Shown in pieces: positions 31,788 to 40,164 of a stretch of DNA of 40,164 nt (its first letter is position 1; each line of letters opens with the position of its first letter). The stretch is taken from positions 1-40,164 of the forward strand of contig CASDPA010000018.1 in NCBI GenBank assembly GCA_949282255.1, read 5' to 3'. The notes beneath the pieces were generated by a model, which worked only from the letters and a program-made list of their open reading frames with translations, did no database searches and was not told where the DNA came from. Position numbers and translations under genes: made by a program. This DNA comes from an uncultured Spirochaetales bacterium. GTDB lineage: Bacteria > Spirochaetota > Spirochaetia > Sphaerochaetales > Sphaerochaetaceae.

Positions 31788-32977
31788 GAAAGCCTGTTTT
31801 CGGAAGAGACCACTATCTCCATATCTGAAAGAGGATAGCTGCAGCAAGGATGGAAATACTGGAAATCCTTATCCGCCAATCTCAATTTCTCATATTTCGT
31901 TGCAACATAGTTCCCACTTATTATCTTCGAGCGGCAGAATCCACAACCGCCGACACGGCACATGTTCCTCAAAGCAAAGCCTGATTTTTCCAATGAGGCA
32001 AGAACTGTTTCACAGGAGGGAGCCTCGATCTCAAAGACCTTCTCCCTGCTATGCACCTTTATCTTATAGACATCATCCTCATCACGGCAGAGTGCGTCAG
32101 GAGTCCTTTCGATCCTTATATATTTCCTTTCCAAGCCCAGGGCTGGAATCTGTTTTTCCAAGAATGAGCACATAACATCCGGACCGGAGGCAAAAAGAGA
32201 ATAAGGACCACAATCAGGAGCATACTTTTTTATTATTTCCGAGGTGACAAAACCGTATTCAGCCCCTTCTACCTTCTCCTCACTATAAACGTGCACGATG
32301 CGGAACTTATCAGGATTATCCTTCTCTATACGTTCCAAAACATCTTTAAAGACAACATCCTTCTGTGTTCTGGTGCCATAGATCAGCACAAGACAAAAAT
32401 CCTCGCTCCTTTCATCAATGGCCTTGGCCATGGAGATAAAGGGTGTGATTCCGACACCGCCGGCGACCGCAACAACCGTATGAGCATCCCTGATCCTGTT
32501 ATATGTCATCCGTCCGAACGGCTCGCTGGAGGATAGCCTCATCCCGGGGCAGGCATGCTCAAAAAGATAGGTGCTGAAAAATCCACCATCCTTTTTCTTT
32601 ACGGTCACCATGTATTTTCCTTCCAGCACATCCCTTGGAGATGAGGAAAGGGAATACACACGGCTTGCCACCGAAGATCCGATACGCATACGCAGGTTAA
32701 TGTAGCTTCCGGCTTTAAACGGAGCAAGCTCCATGGTCCCTTTCTGCCTGTCAGGAATGAGGATGAATGACTTCACCCCTTCAGCCTCATCGATGATCTC
32801 CTTCACGACAAGGTTCTGAACTTCCGGATGGTAATGCCTGGCAAGCGCATTGATATCGTATTCGCTCTCCAGATGGGCTGAAGAGGAATTTTCTATCATC
32901 CTCATCCTATCCCTTTTTAGATTTTTAAACTTCAGCATGTCGAACAAACCGATCATGCCTACTTTGACCTTTTTCAT
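31757..32977 (-). CDS. FAD/NAD(P) oxidoreductase with a C-terminal plant-type ferredoxin domain
   Basis: This 406-residue protein moves electrons from NAD(P)H through FAD to a [2Fe-2S] cluster. The FAD motif is SRVYSLSSSP, and GGVGITPFISMA marks the nucleotide domain. The C-terminal ferredoxin shows C-x4-C-x2-C (CRVGGCGFC) and a distal Cys in FHPCCS. An N-terminal extension of about 50 basic residues is not explained. The start overlaps the stop of the CrtI-like gene by 4 bp (ATGA) with AAGGAGG upstream, so the two are co-translated and this protein is probably the electron donor or acceptor for the CrtI-like enzyme. Confidence 0.87.
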   Translation of the reverse strand: MKKVKVGMIGLFDMLKFKNLKRDRMRMIENSSSAHLESEYDINALARHYHPEVQNLVVKEIIDEAEGVKSFILIPDRQKGTMELAPFKAGSYINLRMRIGSSVASRVYSLSSSPRDVLEGKYMVTVKKKDGGFFSTYLFEHACPGMRLSSSEPFGRMTYNRIRDAHTVVAVAGGVGITPFISMAKAIDERSEDFCLVLIYGTRTQKDVVFKDVLERIEKDNPDKFRIVHVYSEEKVEGAEYGFVTSEIIKKYAPDCGPYSLFASGPDVMCSFLEKQIPALGLERKYIRIERTPDALCRDEDDVYKIKVHSREKVFEIEAPSCETVLASLEKSGFALRNMCRVGGCGFCRSKIISGNYVATKYEKLRLADKDFQYFHPCCSYPLSDMEIVVSSENRLSQEDQDPKRL

Positions 32978-34503
32978 TTTGCATCCTCCTTCATATCCGA
33001 AAGTGTCAAATTGGCAGAAAGATTGCCGGAAAGATACGAGGAATTATACCCGGAAACACGCATGGAATGACCTCCTGCGAACCTCAATCCAGGAAGCCTC
33101 TTTTCATCGTACATCGTCATCAGGCGCGGCATGAGATTGTCCAGACCAGAAGCAAGATAACCATAAATGGTTCCCTGAGGGCTGTCGGTATAATGGGCAT
33201 AAGTCAAAGGAGTACCCACCTCTATTTCTTCTATGTAAGCCCTGATTCCAACTCCAGTGGCCTTTTCAAATGTGTCGATGAATGTATCGGCTATCTTGTC
33301 CTTAACATCAAAGTAATCCGAATTTCCTATCTCATCCGCATAACAATCGGTGAACGAAAGGGATGTGAAATAAAGTATCGCCGTCCCCTCAGGACTGCAA
33401 TTCGGGAGGCCGTTGTTAAGACATACTGTCACCTGGGAGCCGCAATACGGCTTCTTCATTGTTTCAAATTCCTTATCGGAATCCAGACTGTGGTAAATGA
33501 AATAACTGTAGCTGTCCAAGCCAAGTTCCTTTGCGGACCTGTTGAGGCCAAGGAACATCGACAATCCACGACCGGCAAAGCTTCGGGCATTCGCAAGCTT
33601 TATCTCATCGGAAGGGATATCATCCGGCTCGACCATCTTTCCATAAACCGTATGTGGGGATGCGTTGCTTATGACATGCGCTGTCCTTATCTCAAGACCA
33701 TCTGACAGCTTGACTCCGGCCACCCTGCCATTTTCGACAAGTATTTCAGACACCTCGCTGTCATACCATATCTCGCCACCTTTTTTGATTATCTCTTCGG
33801 CAAGGGTCAGGCTGATCCCATGGCTTCTTTTTGTTGGTATCTGCGCCCCAAGATCGATATAAAGATTTACCATCAGCGCATAGTGTATGAAGCTGAGCTG
33901 GCTTTCCGGCGCCCCAAGATATGACCAGTACACATTTAGTATCCGCTGTGCCTTTTGAGGCATTTTTATCGCATCAAGAACTTTCTTGACCGGATAAGCG
34001 GCAACCCTCATAAAATTGGGATACCTGCTTCTCAAAACCTTGCTGTCCGGCCGCCCCCTCATCTTCGTCAGATAAGCCATGGCCTCCGACGTTTCATCTG
34101 CAAGATCGAAAAAAGTATTCATGGACGGTCTGCTTCCAGGCACGTACGACTCCATTTTATCTATGAACTCCTTTCGGCCGAACGGCATGCTGTACTCCTC
34201 ACCGGTATCCAGGCATATAACCTTGAACGCTTCGGGAACGGTCACAAATTCCAATTTGTCCACAACCCCGAACTGCTTGAAAAGCTTATATAGGTTTCCG
34301 TTCTTATCTCTGGTGCCATAATCGCAAAGCTCATGCAACGAAGCCTCAAACTCAAACCTTCCTCGGATAAAGCTGGTGGCAAAGCCTCCGGGAACACTAC
34401 CCTTCTCAAGCACCAGCACCTTCTTATTTTTCAGCGCCAAAGTAAGTGCGGCGGCGAGGCCTCCATTACCGGCTCCGATGACTACGGCATCATATTTCAA
34501 CAT
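32974..34503 (-). CDS. CrtI/RetSat-like FAD-dependent oxidoreductase (phytoene desaturase family)
   Basis: This 509-residue flavoprotein opens with a dinucleotide-binding fold ([34 protein letters not shown]) and ends with the family motif [29 protein letters not shown]. It belongs with phytoene desaturases, carotenoid isomerases and retinol saturases, which add or remove hydrogen at isolated double bonds of lipids. There is no phytoene synthase or other carotenoid gene nearby. ATG 34503 follows GGAGG. The gene downstream encodes a ferredoxin-flavoreductase in a 4-bp overlap, which argues for a reductase or saturase acting on a lipid under anaerobic conditions rather than an oxygen-linked desaturase. 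Confidence 0.83.
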   Translation of the reverse strand: MLKYDAVVIGAGNGGLAAALTLALKNKKVLVLEKGSVPGGFATSFIRGRFEFEASLHELCDYGTRDKNGNLYKLFKQFGVVDKLEFVTVPEAFKVICLDTGEEYSMPFGRKEFIDKMESYVPGSRPSMNTFFDLADETSEAMAYLTKMRGRPDSKVLRSRYPNFMRVAAYPVKKVLDAIKMPQKAQRILNVYWSYLGAPESQLSFIHYALMVNLYIDLGAQIPTKRSHGISLTLAEEIIKKGGEIWYDSEVSEILVENGRVAGVKLSDGLEIRTAHVISNASPHTVYGKMVEPDDIPSDEIKLANARSFAGRGLSMFLGLNRSAKELGLDSYSYFIYHSLDSDKEFETMKKPYCGSQVTVCLNNGLPNCSPEGTAILYFTSLSFTDCYADEIGNSDYFDVKDKIADTFIDTFEKATGVGIRAYIEEIEVGTPLTYAHYTDSPQGTIYGYLASGLDNLMPRLMTMYDEKRLPGLRFAGGHSMRVSGYNSSYLSGNLSANLTLSDMKEDAK

Positions 34504-34610
34504 ATGCCCTCCATCTGTTTTTCTGCTTATCATTTTATTCCATCAACAAGCCAATGTGATGAAAAAAAACTACTTGCAATAAAAATAATATCAAATACGG
34601 AATGTGCACA

Positions 34611-34619
34611 TGGTATCAT
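34611..34619 (+). promoter_or_regulatory. Extended -10 for a probably leaderless macrodomain mRNA
   Basis: TGGTATCAT is an extended -10 element ending 7 bp before ATG 34627. No ribosome site and no good -35 are seen. Confidence 0.45.
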
Positions 34620-34626
34620 GATAAGT

Positions 34627-35112
34627 ATGATAAAAATAATCATCGCAGATATCACAGACCTCGATGTGGATGCAATAGTAAACGCTGCAAATGAAAGCTT
34701 GCTTGGCGGCGGAGGTGTCGACGGAGCGATACACAGGGCCGCAGGAAAAGAGCTTTTAGCGGAATGCCGCACTCTTGGAGGCTGCAGGACCGGAGACGCG
34801 AAGATAACAAAGGGCTACAAGCTCAAAGCGCGGCATGTGATACATACAGTCGGCCCCGTATGGCATGGCGGAGAATACGGGGAAGAGGAAAAACTCAAAT
34901 CCTGTTATAAGCGTTCGTTGGAGGTCGCAAAAGAAAACGGGATAAAAAGCATAGCATTCCCCCTTATAAGCTGCGGAGTGTATGGATATCCGAAAAAAAA
35001 GGCGGCAAAGGCCGCCCTGGAAATCCTCAGAGAATCTGATCTGGACATAACGGTCTGCTGTTTTTCAGCCTCAGATGCCCAGATCTATCTTGAAGAAATG
35101 GGAAAAGACTAG
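34627..35112 (+). CDS. Macrodomain protein (O-acetyl-ADP-ribose deacetylase type)
   Basis: This 161-residue single-domain protein binds ADP-ribose and probably removes acetyl or ADP-ribosyl groups. MacroD-type motifs are intact: [26 protein letters not shown] near the start, VIHTVGPVW in the middle and ISCGVYGYP near residue 118. The ATG at 34627 is preferred over one at 34618, which lies inside the -10 hexamer; no ribosome site is visible. It is divergent from the CrtI-like gene, 123 bp away, and its stop overlaps the convergent uracil permease stop by 4 bp. Confidence 0.88.
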   Translation: MIKIIIADITDLDVDAIVNAANESLLGGGGVDGAIHRAAGKELLAECRTLGGCRTGDAKITKGYKLKARHVIHTVGPVWHGGEYGEEEKLKSCYKRSLEVAKENGIKSIAFPLISCGVYGYPKKKAAKAALEILRESDLDITVCCFSASDAQIYLEEMGKD

Positions 35113-36395
35113 TTCTCCTTGCTTCCCGCATCAACAGTCCTAGGTATGATGAGGTTCAAAAGAATGCCCACAACAGTTGCCAAGGCAACTCCTCCGAGAG
35201 AGAATTCAAAATTCCCTCCGACTTTAAACTGAAGCATCCCGCCTCCGATTCCTATGACCAGGATGACAGACGAGATTGTAAGGTTTCTCTTATCCTTATA
35301 ATCGACTCCGCTTTCCACTATGGTCCTGAGTCCGGAAGAGGCGATCAAGCCGTAAAGCAGCATTGAAATTCCTCCCATCACAGGACTCGGGATTGTCTGT
35401 ATGATCGCTCCGAACTTATGCAGGAAGGAGAGTATGATCGCAATAACAGCAGCTCCGCCGATGACCCATACCGAATAGACCTTTGTTATGGCCATTACGC
35501 CGATGTTCTCACCGTAAGTCGTATTGGGTGGACCTCCCCAAAGAGCAGCCCATGCGGTTGCAAGGCCATCTCCCGTAAGAGTTCTATGCAACCCTGGATC
35601 CTTATAAAAATCCCTGCCTACGACCTTACTCGTGACCAGGGTATCTCCAAGATGCTCGCATATTGTGGCCAGAGAGACGATTATGAATGTCAGTATCGGC
35701 ACAAAAGAGAACTTGGGAATTGCGAACGTCGGAACTCCGAACCAGTCTGAATTTCTGACGATTGAGAAATCGATAAGATGGTATGAGGGGAAGAAGAACC
35801 CCATGAGAAGGGTGAAAAGATATCCACCCACCAGGCCGATGAGAATGGAAAGGGTGTTGAAGAATCCCTTGAAGAATATTGTCGCAATGATCGCTATTGC
35901 AAGTGTGACAAGAGCAATAGAGAAATAAACAAGCGAATAGGTGCCGTTATTATACATTGCACTGTCCATCGCAGTCGGTGCCAAATTCAAACCGATGACT
36001 ATGATCACCGAGCCGATCACAACCGGCGGCAACGCCCTGTCAAGCCAGCCTGTTCCAACAAATTTGATTATAAGAGCGACGATGGCGTAGAAGATACCCG
36101 CACAGAACGCACCACCCAATGCATAAGGCATGCCGTAAGCGCTGCCGATGCTGGTCAAAGCAGGAATGAACGCAAACGAGGATCCGAGGAAGGCCGGTAC
36201 CTTCGCACCTGTGATCAGGATGTAGATTAAAGTTCCTGTTCCAGCAGAAAAGAGAGCGGTGGACGGAGAAAGCCCCGTCAGGAGCGGGACAAGGATGGTC
36301 GCTCCGAACATCGCAAACACATGCTGGAAAGACAGCGGGACCCATCTCGCAAGATTCGGTCTGTCGGAAGGTCCCAAAATGGTGTTGTCTTTCAT
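35109..36395 (-). CDS. uraA: Uracil/xanthine permease, NCS2 family
   Basis: This 428-residue inner-membrane symporter takes up uracil with H+. It has about 14 membrane segments. [39 protein letters not shown] at the N-terminus and [22 protein letters not shown] near residue 275 match the UraA/PyrP branch, the latter carrying the conserved Glu of the substrate site. AAGGGGT precedes the ATG. It appears to be a single-gene unit; no PyrR-type attenuator was seen in the 61 bp upstream. Confidence 0.92.
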   Translation of the reverse strand: MKDNTILGPSDRPNLARWVPLSFQHVFAMFGATILVPLLTGLSPSTALFSAGTGTLIYILITGAKVPAFLGSSFAFIPALTSIGSAYGMPYALGGAFCAGIFYAIVALIIKFVGTGWLDRALPPVVIGSVIIVIGLNLAPTAMDSAMYNNGTYSLVYFSIALVTLAIAIIATIFFKGFFNTLSILIGLVGGYLFTLLMGFFFPSYHLIDFSIVRNSDWFGVPTFAIPKFSFVPILTFIIVSLATICEHLGDTLVTSKVVGRDFYKDPGLHRTLTGDGLATAWAALWGGPPNTTYGENIGVMAITKVYSVWVIGGAAVIAIILSFLHKFGAIIQTIPSPVMGGISMLLYGLIASSGLRTIVESGVDYKDKRNLTISSVILVIGIGGGMLQFKVGGNFEFSLGGVALATVVGILLNLIIPRTVDAGSKEN

Positions 36396-36456
36396 AATGA
36401 CCCCTTGATAATAATGTTAGAAAGACTATATCACCAAAGGGCTTTTGTTTAAATAC

Positions 36457-37842
36457 TCAAAGGCTCACCTGTTCGGCTTTCTGCGCCCTCTTCCGGCCTT
36501 TCAGGTTTTTAAGGAATCCGACATACATTACGATTCCAACCGCAAAAGTCAGCACATCTGCTATCGGCTGTGCCAATTCTATACCGGTTATGCCTAAAAA
36601 TCGTGGAAGACCAAGAATCAAAGGTATGAAGAAGACTCCCTGGCGACAAAGGGCGAGAAAGGTTGCCATCGCAGCCTGGCCCGTACATTGCAATGCCATA
36701 TTGGCGGTTGTCGATATCCCTGTGAGACACAATGCGACACACTGGGCCCGCAAAGCAACGACTCCGATTGCAATCACCTCCAGATCATCATGTCTGAAAG
36801 CCATAATGATCGGCTTGGCAAAAATAAAGCAGAGAGAGGAGACGACAAACATGGCAAGGGTTCCCACATTGCTTGTGAATCTGGTCGCATCATGCACCCT
36901 GTCAAAGCGGCGGGCTCCGTAATTGAATGCCGCAACAGGCTGATAGCCCTGCCCCAGTCCAAGCATGAACGAAAACAGGAAATATGTTATGCGGCCTGTG
37001 ATGCTCATTGCAGCCACCGCAGCATCACCATATCCGGCGCTCATGATATTCAGGGCAATGGTGGCAACAGAGGCAAGCCCTTGTCTGGCTAGAGTCGGAA
37101 GCCCGATGAAACATATCTCCCTGTATGTTCCCAATTTTTTGGAGATGTTGCGCACCGACAGCTTGAGATTGCTTTTTCCTCTCAAAAACATCGATAAAAG
37201 TATGCAAAAGGAAATGAATTGGCTTAATGCGGTTGCTATGGCAGCTCCAGCCGTTCCCAAATTGAAACCGAATATGAAAATCGGATCAAGTGCGATATTC
37301 AAAACTCCACCGGTGGTGATTCCGATCATGCCATAAACCGCTTTCCCTTCGGCGCGGAGATAATTATTCATAATAAACGACAGACACATCACCGGAGAAG
37401 CCAGCAAGATATATCTGGCATATGCCCTGGCGTATGGAAGAATTGTTTCAGTTGCACCCAAAAAACGCATGAAACCATCAATGAACACAGACCCCAGCAC
37501 TGCCAGCAGGAGAGAAAAGACGATGCCAAGAAAGAATCCGCTGGAGGCATATATATTGGCTTGCTCATCCTCCTTTGCCCCAAGACGTCTGGAAGAAAGG
37601 TTTCCGGCCCCCATTCCGATTGTGAAGCCTATTGCCTGGATTACCGCCATGATGGAAAACACAATGCCGACCGCTCCTGCCGCAGAAGTTCCTAGCTGCG
37701 AGACAAAAAAGGTGTCGGCCATGTTATATATGCTCGAAACGAGCATGGAGACTATTGTCGGAACCGCAAGTTTCAAAACAAGCCGTCTCACCGGTGTCTC
37801 CGTCATTTTCTTATAGTGTGCTTCACGAACGGCAGCTTCCAT
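36457..37842 (-). CDS. MATE family efflux transporter
   Basis: This 461-residue protein has about 12 membrane helices in two MatE repeats. The first repeat shows LAVPTIVSMLVSSIYNMADTFFVSQLGTSAAGAVGIVF and the second DAAVAAMSITGRITYFLFSFMLGLGQGYQPVAAFNYGARRFDRV, family consensus segments. It probably exports a cationic compound with Na+ or H+ exchange. AGGAAG lies 5 nt before ATG 37842. It is transcribed alone from a clear promoter and lies upstream of the convergent-direction neighbours uraA (same strand) without evidence for co-regulation. Confidence 0.88.
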   Translation of the reverse strand: MEAAVREAHYKKMTETPVRRLVLKLAVPTIVSMLVSSIYNMADTFFVSQLGTSAAGAVGIVFSIMAVIQAIGFTIGMGAGNLSSRRLGAKEDEQANIYASSGFFLGIVFSLLLAVLGSVFIDGFMRFLGATETILPYARAYARYILLASPVMCLSFIMNNYLRAEGKAVYGMIGITTGGVLNIALDPIFIFGFNLGTAGAAIATALSQFISFCILLSMFLRGKSNLKLSVRNISKKLGTYREICFIGLPTLARQGLASVATIALNIMSAGYGDAAVAAMSITGRITYFLFSFMLGLGQGYQPVAAFNYGARRFDRVHDATRFTSNVGTLAMFVVSSLCFIFAKPIIMAFRHDDLEVIAIGVVALRAQCVALCLTGISTTANMALQCTGQAAMATFLALCRQGVFFIPLILGLPRFLGITGIELAQPIADVLTFAVGIVMYVGFLKNLKGRKRAQKAEQVSL

Positions 37843-37872
37843 ATCGACTTCCTGTTGTTGGTATTGGAAAAT

Positions 37873-37902
37873 ATCATAATTCGGAAGTCCCCAGTTTGTG
37901 AA
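37873..37902 (-). promoter_or_regulatory. Promoter of the second MATE gene
   Basis: On the minus strand TTCACA (37902-37897), 18 bp and TATGAT (37878-37873) lie about 30 bp before the ATG at 37842. Confidence 0.6.
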
Positions 37903-37923
37903 GTACTTAACAAAATTTCATTC

Positions 37924-39849
37924 TCAGTTAAACAGCCCTGCTATCTCCTTGGCGTATATCTCGTTTATCTTGTGCCGCTTCAATTCCTGTTTGGCACTTA
38001 ATTCCTCACCTACCTTGAAACTCTTTTCCAATAGAGCAAACCTATTGATCTGTTCAAAAGCCTTGAAGCCACGCCGCGAAGAGACCTTTTCCTGGATCTC
38101 CCTGTTTATCAGGGCCTTCACCTCTTCCATTTCAGAGAGTTCCTCCCTGTTGACATACGGTATCTTCATATCCTTCAGATACCTTTCCACATTCTTTTCC
38201 GCAATTACAATCAATGCTGCAAGATATTTCTTATCCTGACCGACAACAACCGCGGTTTCAATGTATTCGCTCTCGTTTAAAGCCGCTTCGATTGGAACCG
38301 GTTCGATATTCTCTCCACCCGAAAGCACAATCGTATCCTTTGCTCTTCCTGCAATACAGAAAAGGCCGCTTCTTGTCGTTATTGCAAGATCTCCGGTATT
38401 GAACCAACCATCCTTGTCAAGAACCTTATCGGTGAGATCCTGCCTCTTGAAATAACCTTTCATCACCTGAGGTCCACGGACATAAAGAACACCCTTTTCC
38501 CCAGGAGCGGCCACAGTGCCATCATCTTTGAGGCATTTGATTTCCGTGCCTTTCATGGCGAACATGAAACCACGGGTTGGATGATCGAAGTTCTGCGCAC
38601 CAACCAAAGGTGCAGTCTCGGTTAGGCCGTATCCATCTATTAAGGTGACGCCGATTGCGGAAAAGAATGTCTGGACATCCTTGCTCATTGATCCGCCACC
38701 GGAAATTCCCCCGATAAAGTCTGGGCCGAATTTTGAAGTGATCGGCTTGAAAGCGATCCTGCGTCCAAGTGCAGCTATTGGTGAAAGCACAAGATACGGA
38801 ACAATTCCAACAATCCAGTCAAGAATCCTCGATCTGCGTTTGATATCCGGAATGCGCCCATCGATAAGCTCCTTGGCTGCATACTGCTTTTTCGCAGCAG
38901 CCAGGAATAAATTAAATATTTTCCTCTGGGCAGGCGATTTGGATTTAAGGTTCTGGTTAACACCAGCCTTCACTGTCTCCCATATTCTTGGTACAGAACA
39001 GATATAATGGGGTTTGACCTTCGCCATGTCGACAAGCATGATCTTTCCTATAGGCTTGCTGTATGCGATCACATCAAGGTTGTCAAGAATAACATACTGG
39101 ATAAGGCGTTCGAAGGAATGCCATACGGGAAGGACCGCAAGCCACCTCTGCTGGGGACGCACATTCTTTATCGATGGTATCTGGGCAAGCTGGTAGAGCA
39201 TGTTGCCATGGGTAAGCATGACACCTTTTGGATTACCTGTTGTACCGCTTGTGAATATGATGGTACAGATATCCTCCTCGCTTCCAAGTGCTATCTCATG
39301 CTCAATTGCCTTGCGGCCCCATTCCTTTGCCAAAAGCTCCATGCCCTCTTTGACAAGATCGGACTGCAAACATACAGCCAGCCCGGAAGCTTTCTTGCGA
39401 TTTTCCAGTTCCTCCTGCCCCACTGCAGGCTTCAAGCCATCCATTATGACAACAGTCTCGAGCATTGGAAGCTCTTTCTTGAGGGCTATGATCCTGTCGG
39501 CCATCTCAAGATTTTCCGCAAAGCAGAATCTTGCCCCGGTTTCAAAGAGTATATAACGGATCTCATAATCCATCGCATCCCTTCCACGTGGTGCATCAGC
39601 AGCTCCCAAAGTAAGAATTGCAAGATCCGCAACCATCCATTCAGCCCTGTTATCACTCATGAGCCCCACGATTTCTCCCCGTTTCAGGCCAAGCTGTTTA
39701 AGAGAAGACGCCAAGGCCCTTACATTCTCCTGCAGCTGGATATAGGTTGTAGGGTGGAATTTAGCTTTATCATCTTTCGACAGCTGGGCTGTATAAAGTG
39801 GATTTGAAGCAACCCGCTCATCAAACATCTGAACCAAAGTTCTATACAT
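37924..39849 (-). CDS. Long-chain acyl-CoA synthetase, AMP-binding family
   Basis: This 641-residue enzyme activates fatty acids to acyl-CoA with ATP. The P-loop-like motif TIIFTSGTTGNPKGVMLTHG is near residue 200, DGYGLTETAP near 405, and GWFNTGDLA with AGRAKDTIVLSGGENIEP near 480-510, all diagnostic of FadD15/ACSL-type ligases. The C-terminal lid carries the KRHKINEIYAKEI segment. ATG 39849 is chosen; an in-frame TTG at 39885 is unlikely. The AGAGG upstream is 11 nt away, longer than ideal. A palindrome at 39880-39894 in its upstream region suggests control by a fatty-acid-responsive repressor. Confidence 0.9.
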   Translation of the reverse strand: MYRTLVQMFDERVASNPLYTAQLSKDDKAKFHPTTYIQLQENVRALASSLKQLGLKRGEIVGLMSDNRAEWMVADLAILTLGAADAPRGRDAMDYEIRYILFETGARFCFAENLEMADRIIALKKELPMLETVVIMDGLKPAVGQEELENRKKASGLAVCLQSDLVKEGMELLAKEWGRKAIEHEIALGSEEDICTIIFTSGTTGNPKGVMLTHGNMLYQLAQIPSIKNVRPQQRWLAVLPVWHSFERLIQYVILDNLDVIAYSKPIGKIMLVDMAKVKPHYICSVPRIWETVKAGVNQNLKSKSPAQRKIFNLFLAAAKKQYAAKELIDGRIPDIKRRSRILDWIVGIVPYLVLSPIAALGRRIAFKPITSKFGPDFIGGISGGGSMSKDVQTFFSAIGVTLIDGYGLTETAPLVGAQNFDHPTRGFMFAMKGTEIKCLKDDGTVAAPGEKGVLYVRGPQVMKGYFKRQDLTDKVLDKDGWFNTGDLAITTRSGLFCIAGRAKDTIVLSGGENIEPVPIEAALNESEYIETAVVVGQDKKYLAALIVIAEKNVERYLKDMKIPYVNREELSEMEEVKALINREIQEKVSSRRGFKAFEQINRFALLEKSFKVGEELSAKQELKRHKINEIYAKEIAGLFN

Positions 39850-39879
39850 TATAATTATAACCTCTTTATTTCTACATTC

Positions 39880-39894
39880 TGACAATAATCGTCA
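39880..39894. promoter_or_regulatory. Candidate operator upstream of the acyl-CoA synthetase gene
   Basis: TGACAATAATCGTCA is a 15-bp near-perfect palindrome (one mismatched pair), 31 bp before the ATG. A further TGTCA half site lies at 39898-39902. Confidence 0.45.
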
Positions 39895-39941
39895 ATCTGT
39901 CAATAACATATATTAATCCAACCACTTGTGTCAATACGGGG

Positions 39942-40061
39942 GTTTTAGGTATTGAATTTATCTTTTCTTTTTGTTACAAGGAAATTACAAGGAAAATGAA
40001 TTCCTTGGCACAAACCTAAAACTGCAAAGGGGGCTGCCGTTTGATCGGTGGCTCCTTTTTT
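39942..40061 (+). ncRNA. Candidate structured RNA ending in an intrinsic terminator
   Basis: GTTTTAGGT (39942-39950) pairs perfectly with ACCTAAAAC (40014-40022), enclosing a pyrimidine-rich strand and an inner hairpin of CAAGGAA with TTCCTTG around AATGAA. A tandem TTACAAGGAAA repeat precedes that inner stem. Downstream a 10-bp stem (40030-40039 with 40046-40055) is followed by six Ts. No ORF fits and no plus-strand gene lies upstream, so the terminator must belong to a short RNA starting near 39920-39940. The promoter is unclear; TATATT at 39909 is the best -10. No known family was recognised. Confidence 0.4.
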
Positions 40062-40072
40062 ATACAATCATG

Positions 40073-40139
40073 ACTACCGGCTCAGCCGGTAGTTTGCTCT
40101 GACCCTATAAGGGTCTGGTACCAACCAGCGCAACAGCGC
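40073..40139. repeat. Cluster of four adjacent hairpins (REP-like or IS200/IS605-like end)
   Basis: ACTACCGGC-TCA-GCCGGTAGT (40073-40093), GACCCT-ATA-AGGGTC (40101-40115), CTGGT-ACCA-ACCAG (40115-40128) and GCGC-AACA-GCGC (40129-40140) follow one another. Such imperfect palindromes are typical of subterminal ends of IS200/IS605 elements or REP arrays. The window ends 24 bp later, so any transposase would be outside. Confidence 0.4.
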
Positions 40140-40164
40140 CCTGAATTGTAACGCCACGTGCACC

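Noticed and set aside
40105-40140. AGGGTCTGGTACC resembling a T-box antiterminator core
   Set aside because: It lacks the exact AGGGTGG-N-ACCGCG core, specifier stem and following gene within the window; the local hairpins fit a repeat better.
1-40164. CRISPR arrays, prophage genes, toxin-antitoxin pairs or restriction systems
   Set aside because: No regularly spaced repeats and no gene with such motifs was found; the window is mainly metabolic and transport genes.

Overview
The window looks like a chromosomal segment of a host-associated spirochaete, most likely near Sphaerochaeta or Treponema. This is inferred from the substrate-binding proteins, whose Cys-less signal peptides end in FAGGTSE and FANGNKE, from moderate GC content, and from gene content fitting a gut fermenter: a bile-salt-hydrolase-type amidase, a beta-glucuronidase, many ABC transporters, MATE exporters and an iron-dependent alcohol dehydrogenase. 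No rRNA, CRISPR array, intact transposase or phage gene was seen.

Layout. 1-5130: a secreted choloylglycine-hydrolase-family amidase, a ketopantoate-reductase-type enzyme, a flavin reductase, a PAP2 phosphatase with a small membrane protein, and a frameshifted DEDDh exonuclease. 5221-8027: an operon of a DUF5058-type membrane protein, a second membrane protein (frameshifted at a T8 run) and an M20 peptidase. 8077-14466: a four-gene operon of binding protein, fused double permease, ATPase and cytosolic beta-glucuronidase, with palindromes over its promoter. 14527-19467: tRNA-Gly(CCC), a CorC/CNNM transporter behind a long structured leader, a TetR regulator, a shared sugar-ABC ATPase, and a shortened, frameshifted mgtE. 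19462-25953: aspartokinase, a MATE exporter, an amino-acid ABC transporter with ArgR-like boxes, and a 2-hydroxyacid dehydrogenase. 26080-31787: an Eis-like acetyltransferase, a candidate small RNA, an SCP2-like protein with an Fe-alcohol dehydrogenase, and aconitase X (two subunits) divergent from a TetR regulator. 31757-40164: a ferredoxin-type flavoreductase paired with a CrtI/RetSat-like oxidoreductase, a macrodomain protein, a uracil permease, a MATE exporter, a long-chain acyl-CoA synthetase, a second candidate structured RNA, and a cluster of hairpins at the right edge.

How the genes work together. The beta-glucuronidase keeps its catalytic Glu pair and the N-x-K glucuronate motif and has no signal peptide, so its substrate must be imported; the ABC transporter in the same operon is the obvious candidate. 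The DUF5058, partner and M20 peptidase genes may form an uptake-and-hydrolysis unit for small peptides or acylated amino acids. Three genes are each broken by one base in or next to a homopolymer, which could be sequence error or real.

The observations most worth following are non-coding: a compact minus-strand RNA at 27302-27414 with two loops complementary to Shine-Dalgarno sequences, a promoter-plus-leader with anti-Shine-Dalgarno potential before the CorC gene, a terminator-ended structured RNA at 39942-40061, and at least five genes whose -10 box sits so close to the start codon that they should be leaderless. All function calls come from reading motifs by eye; no database search or folding program was run.
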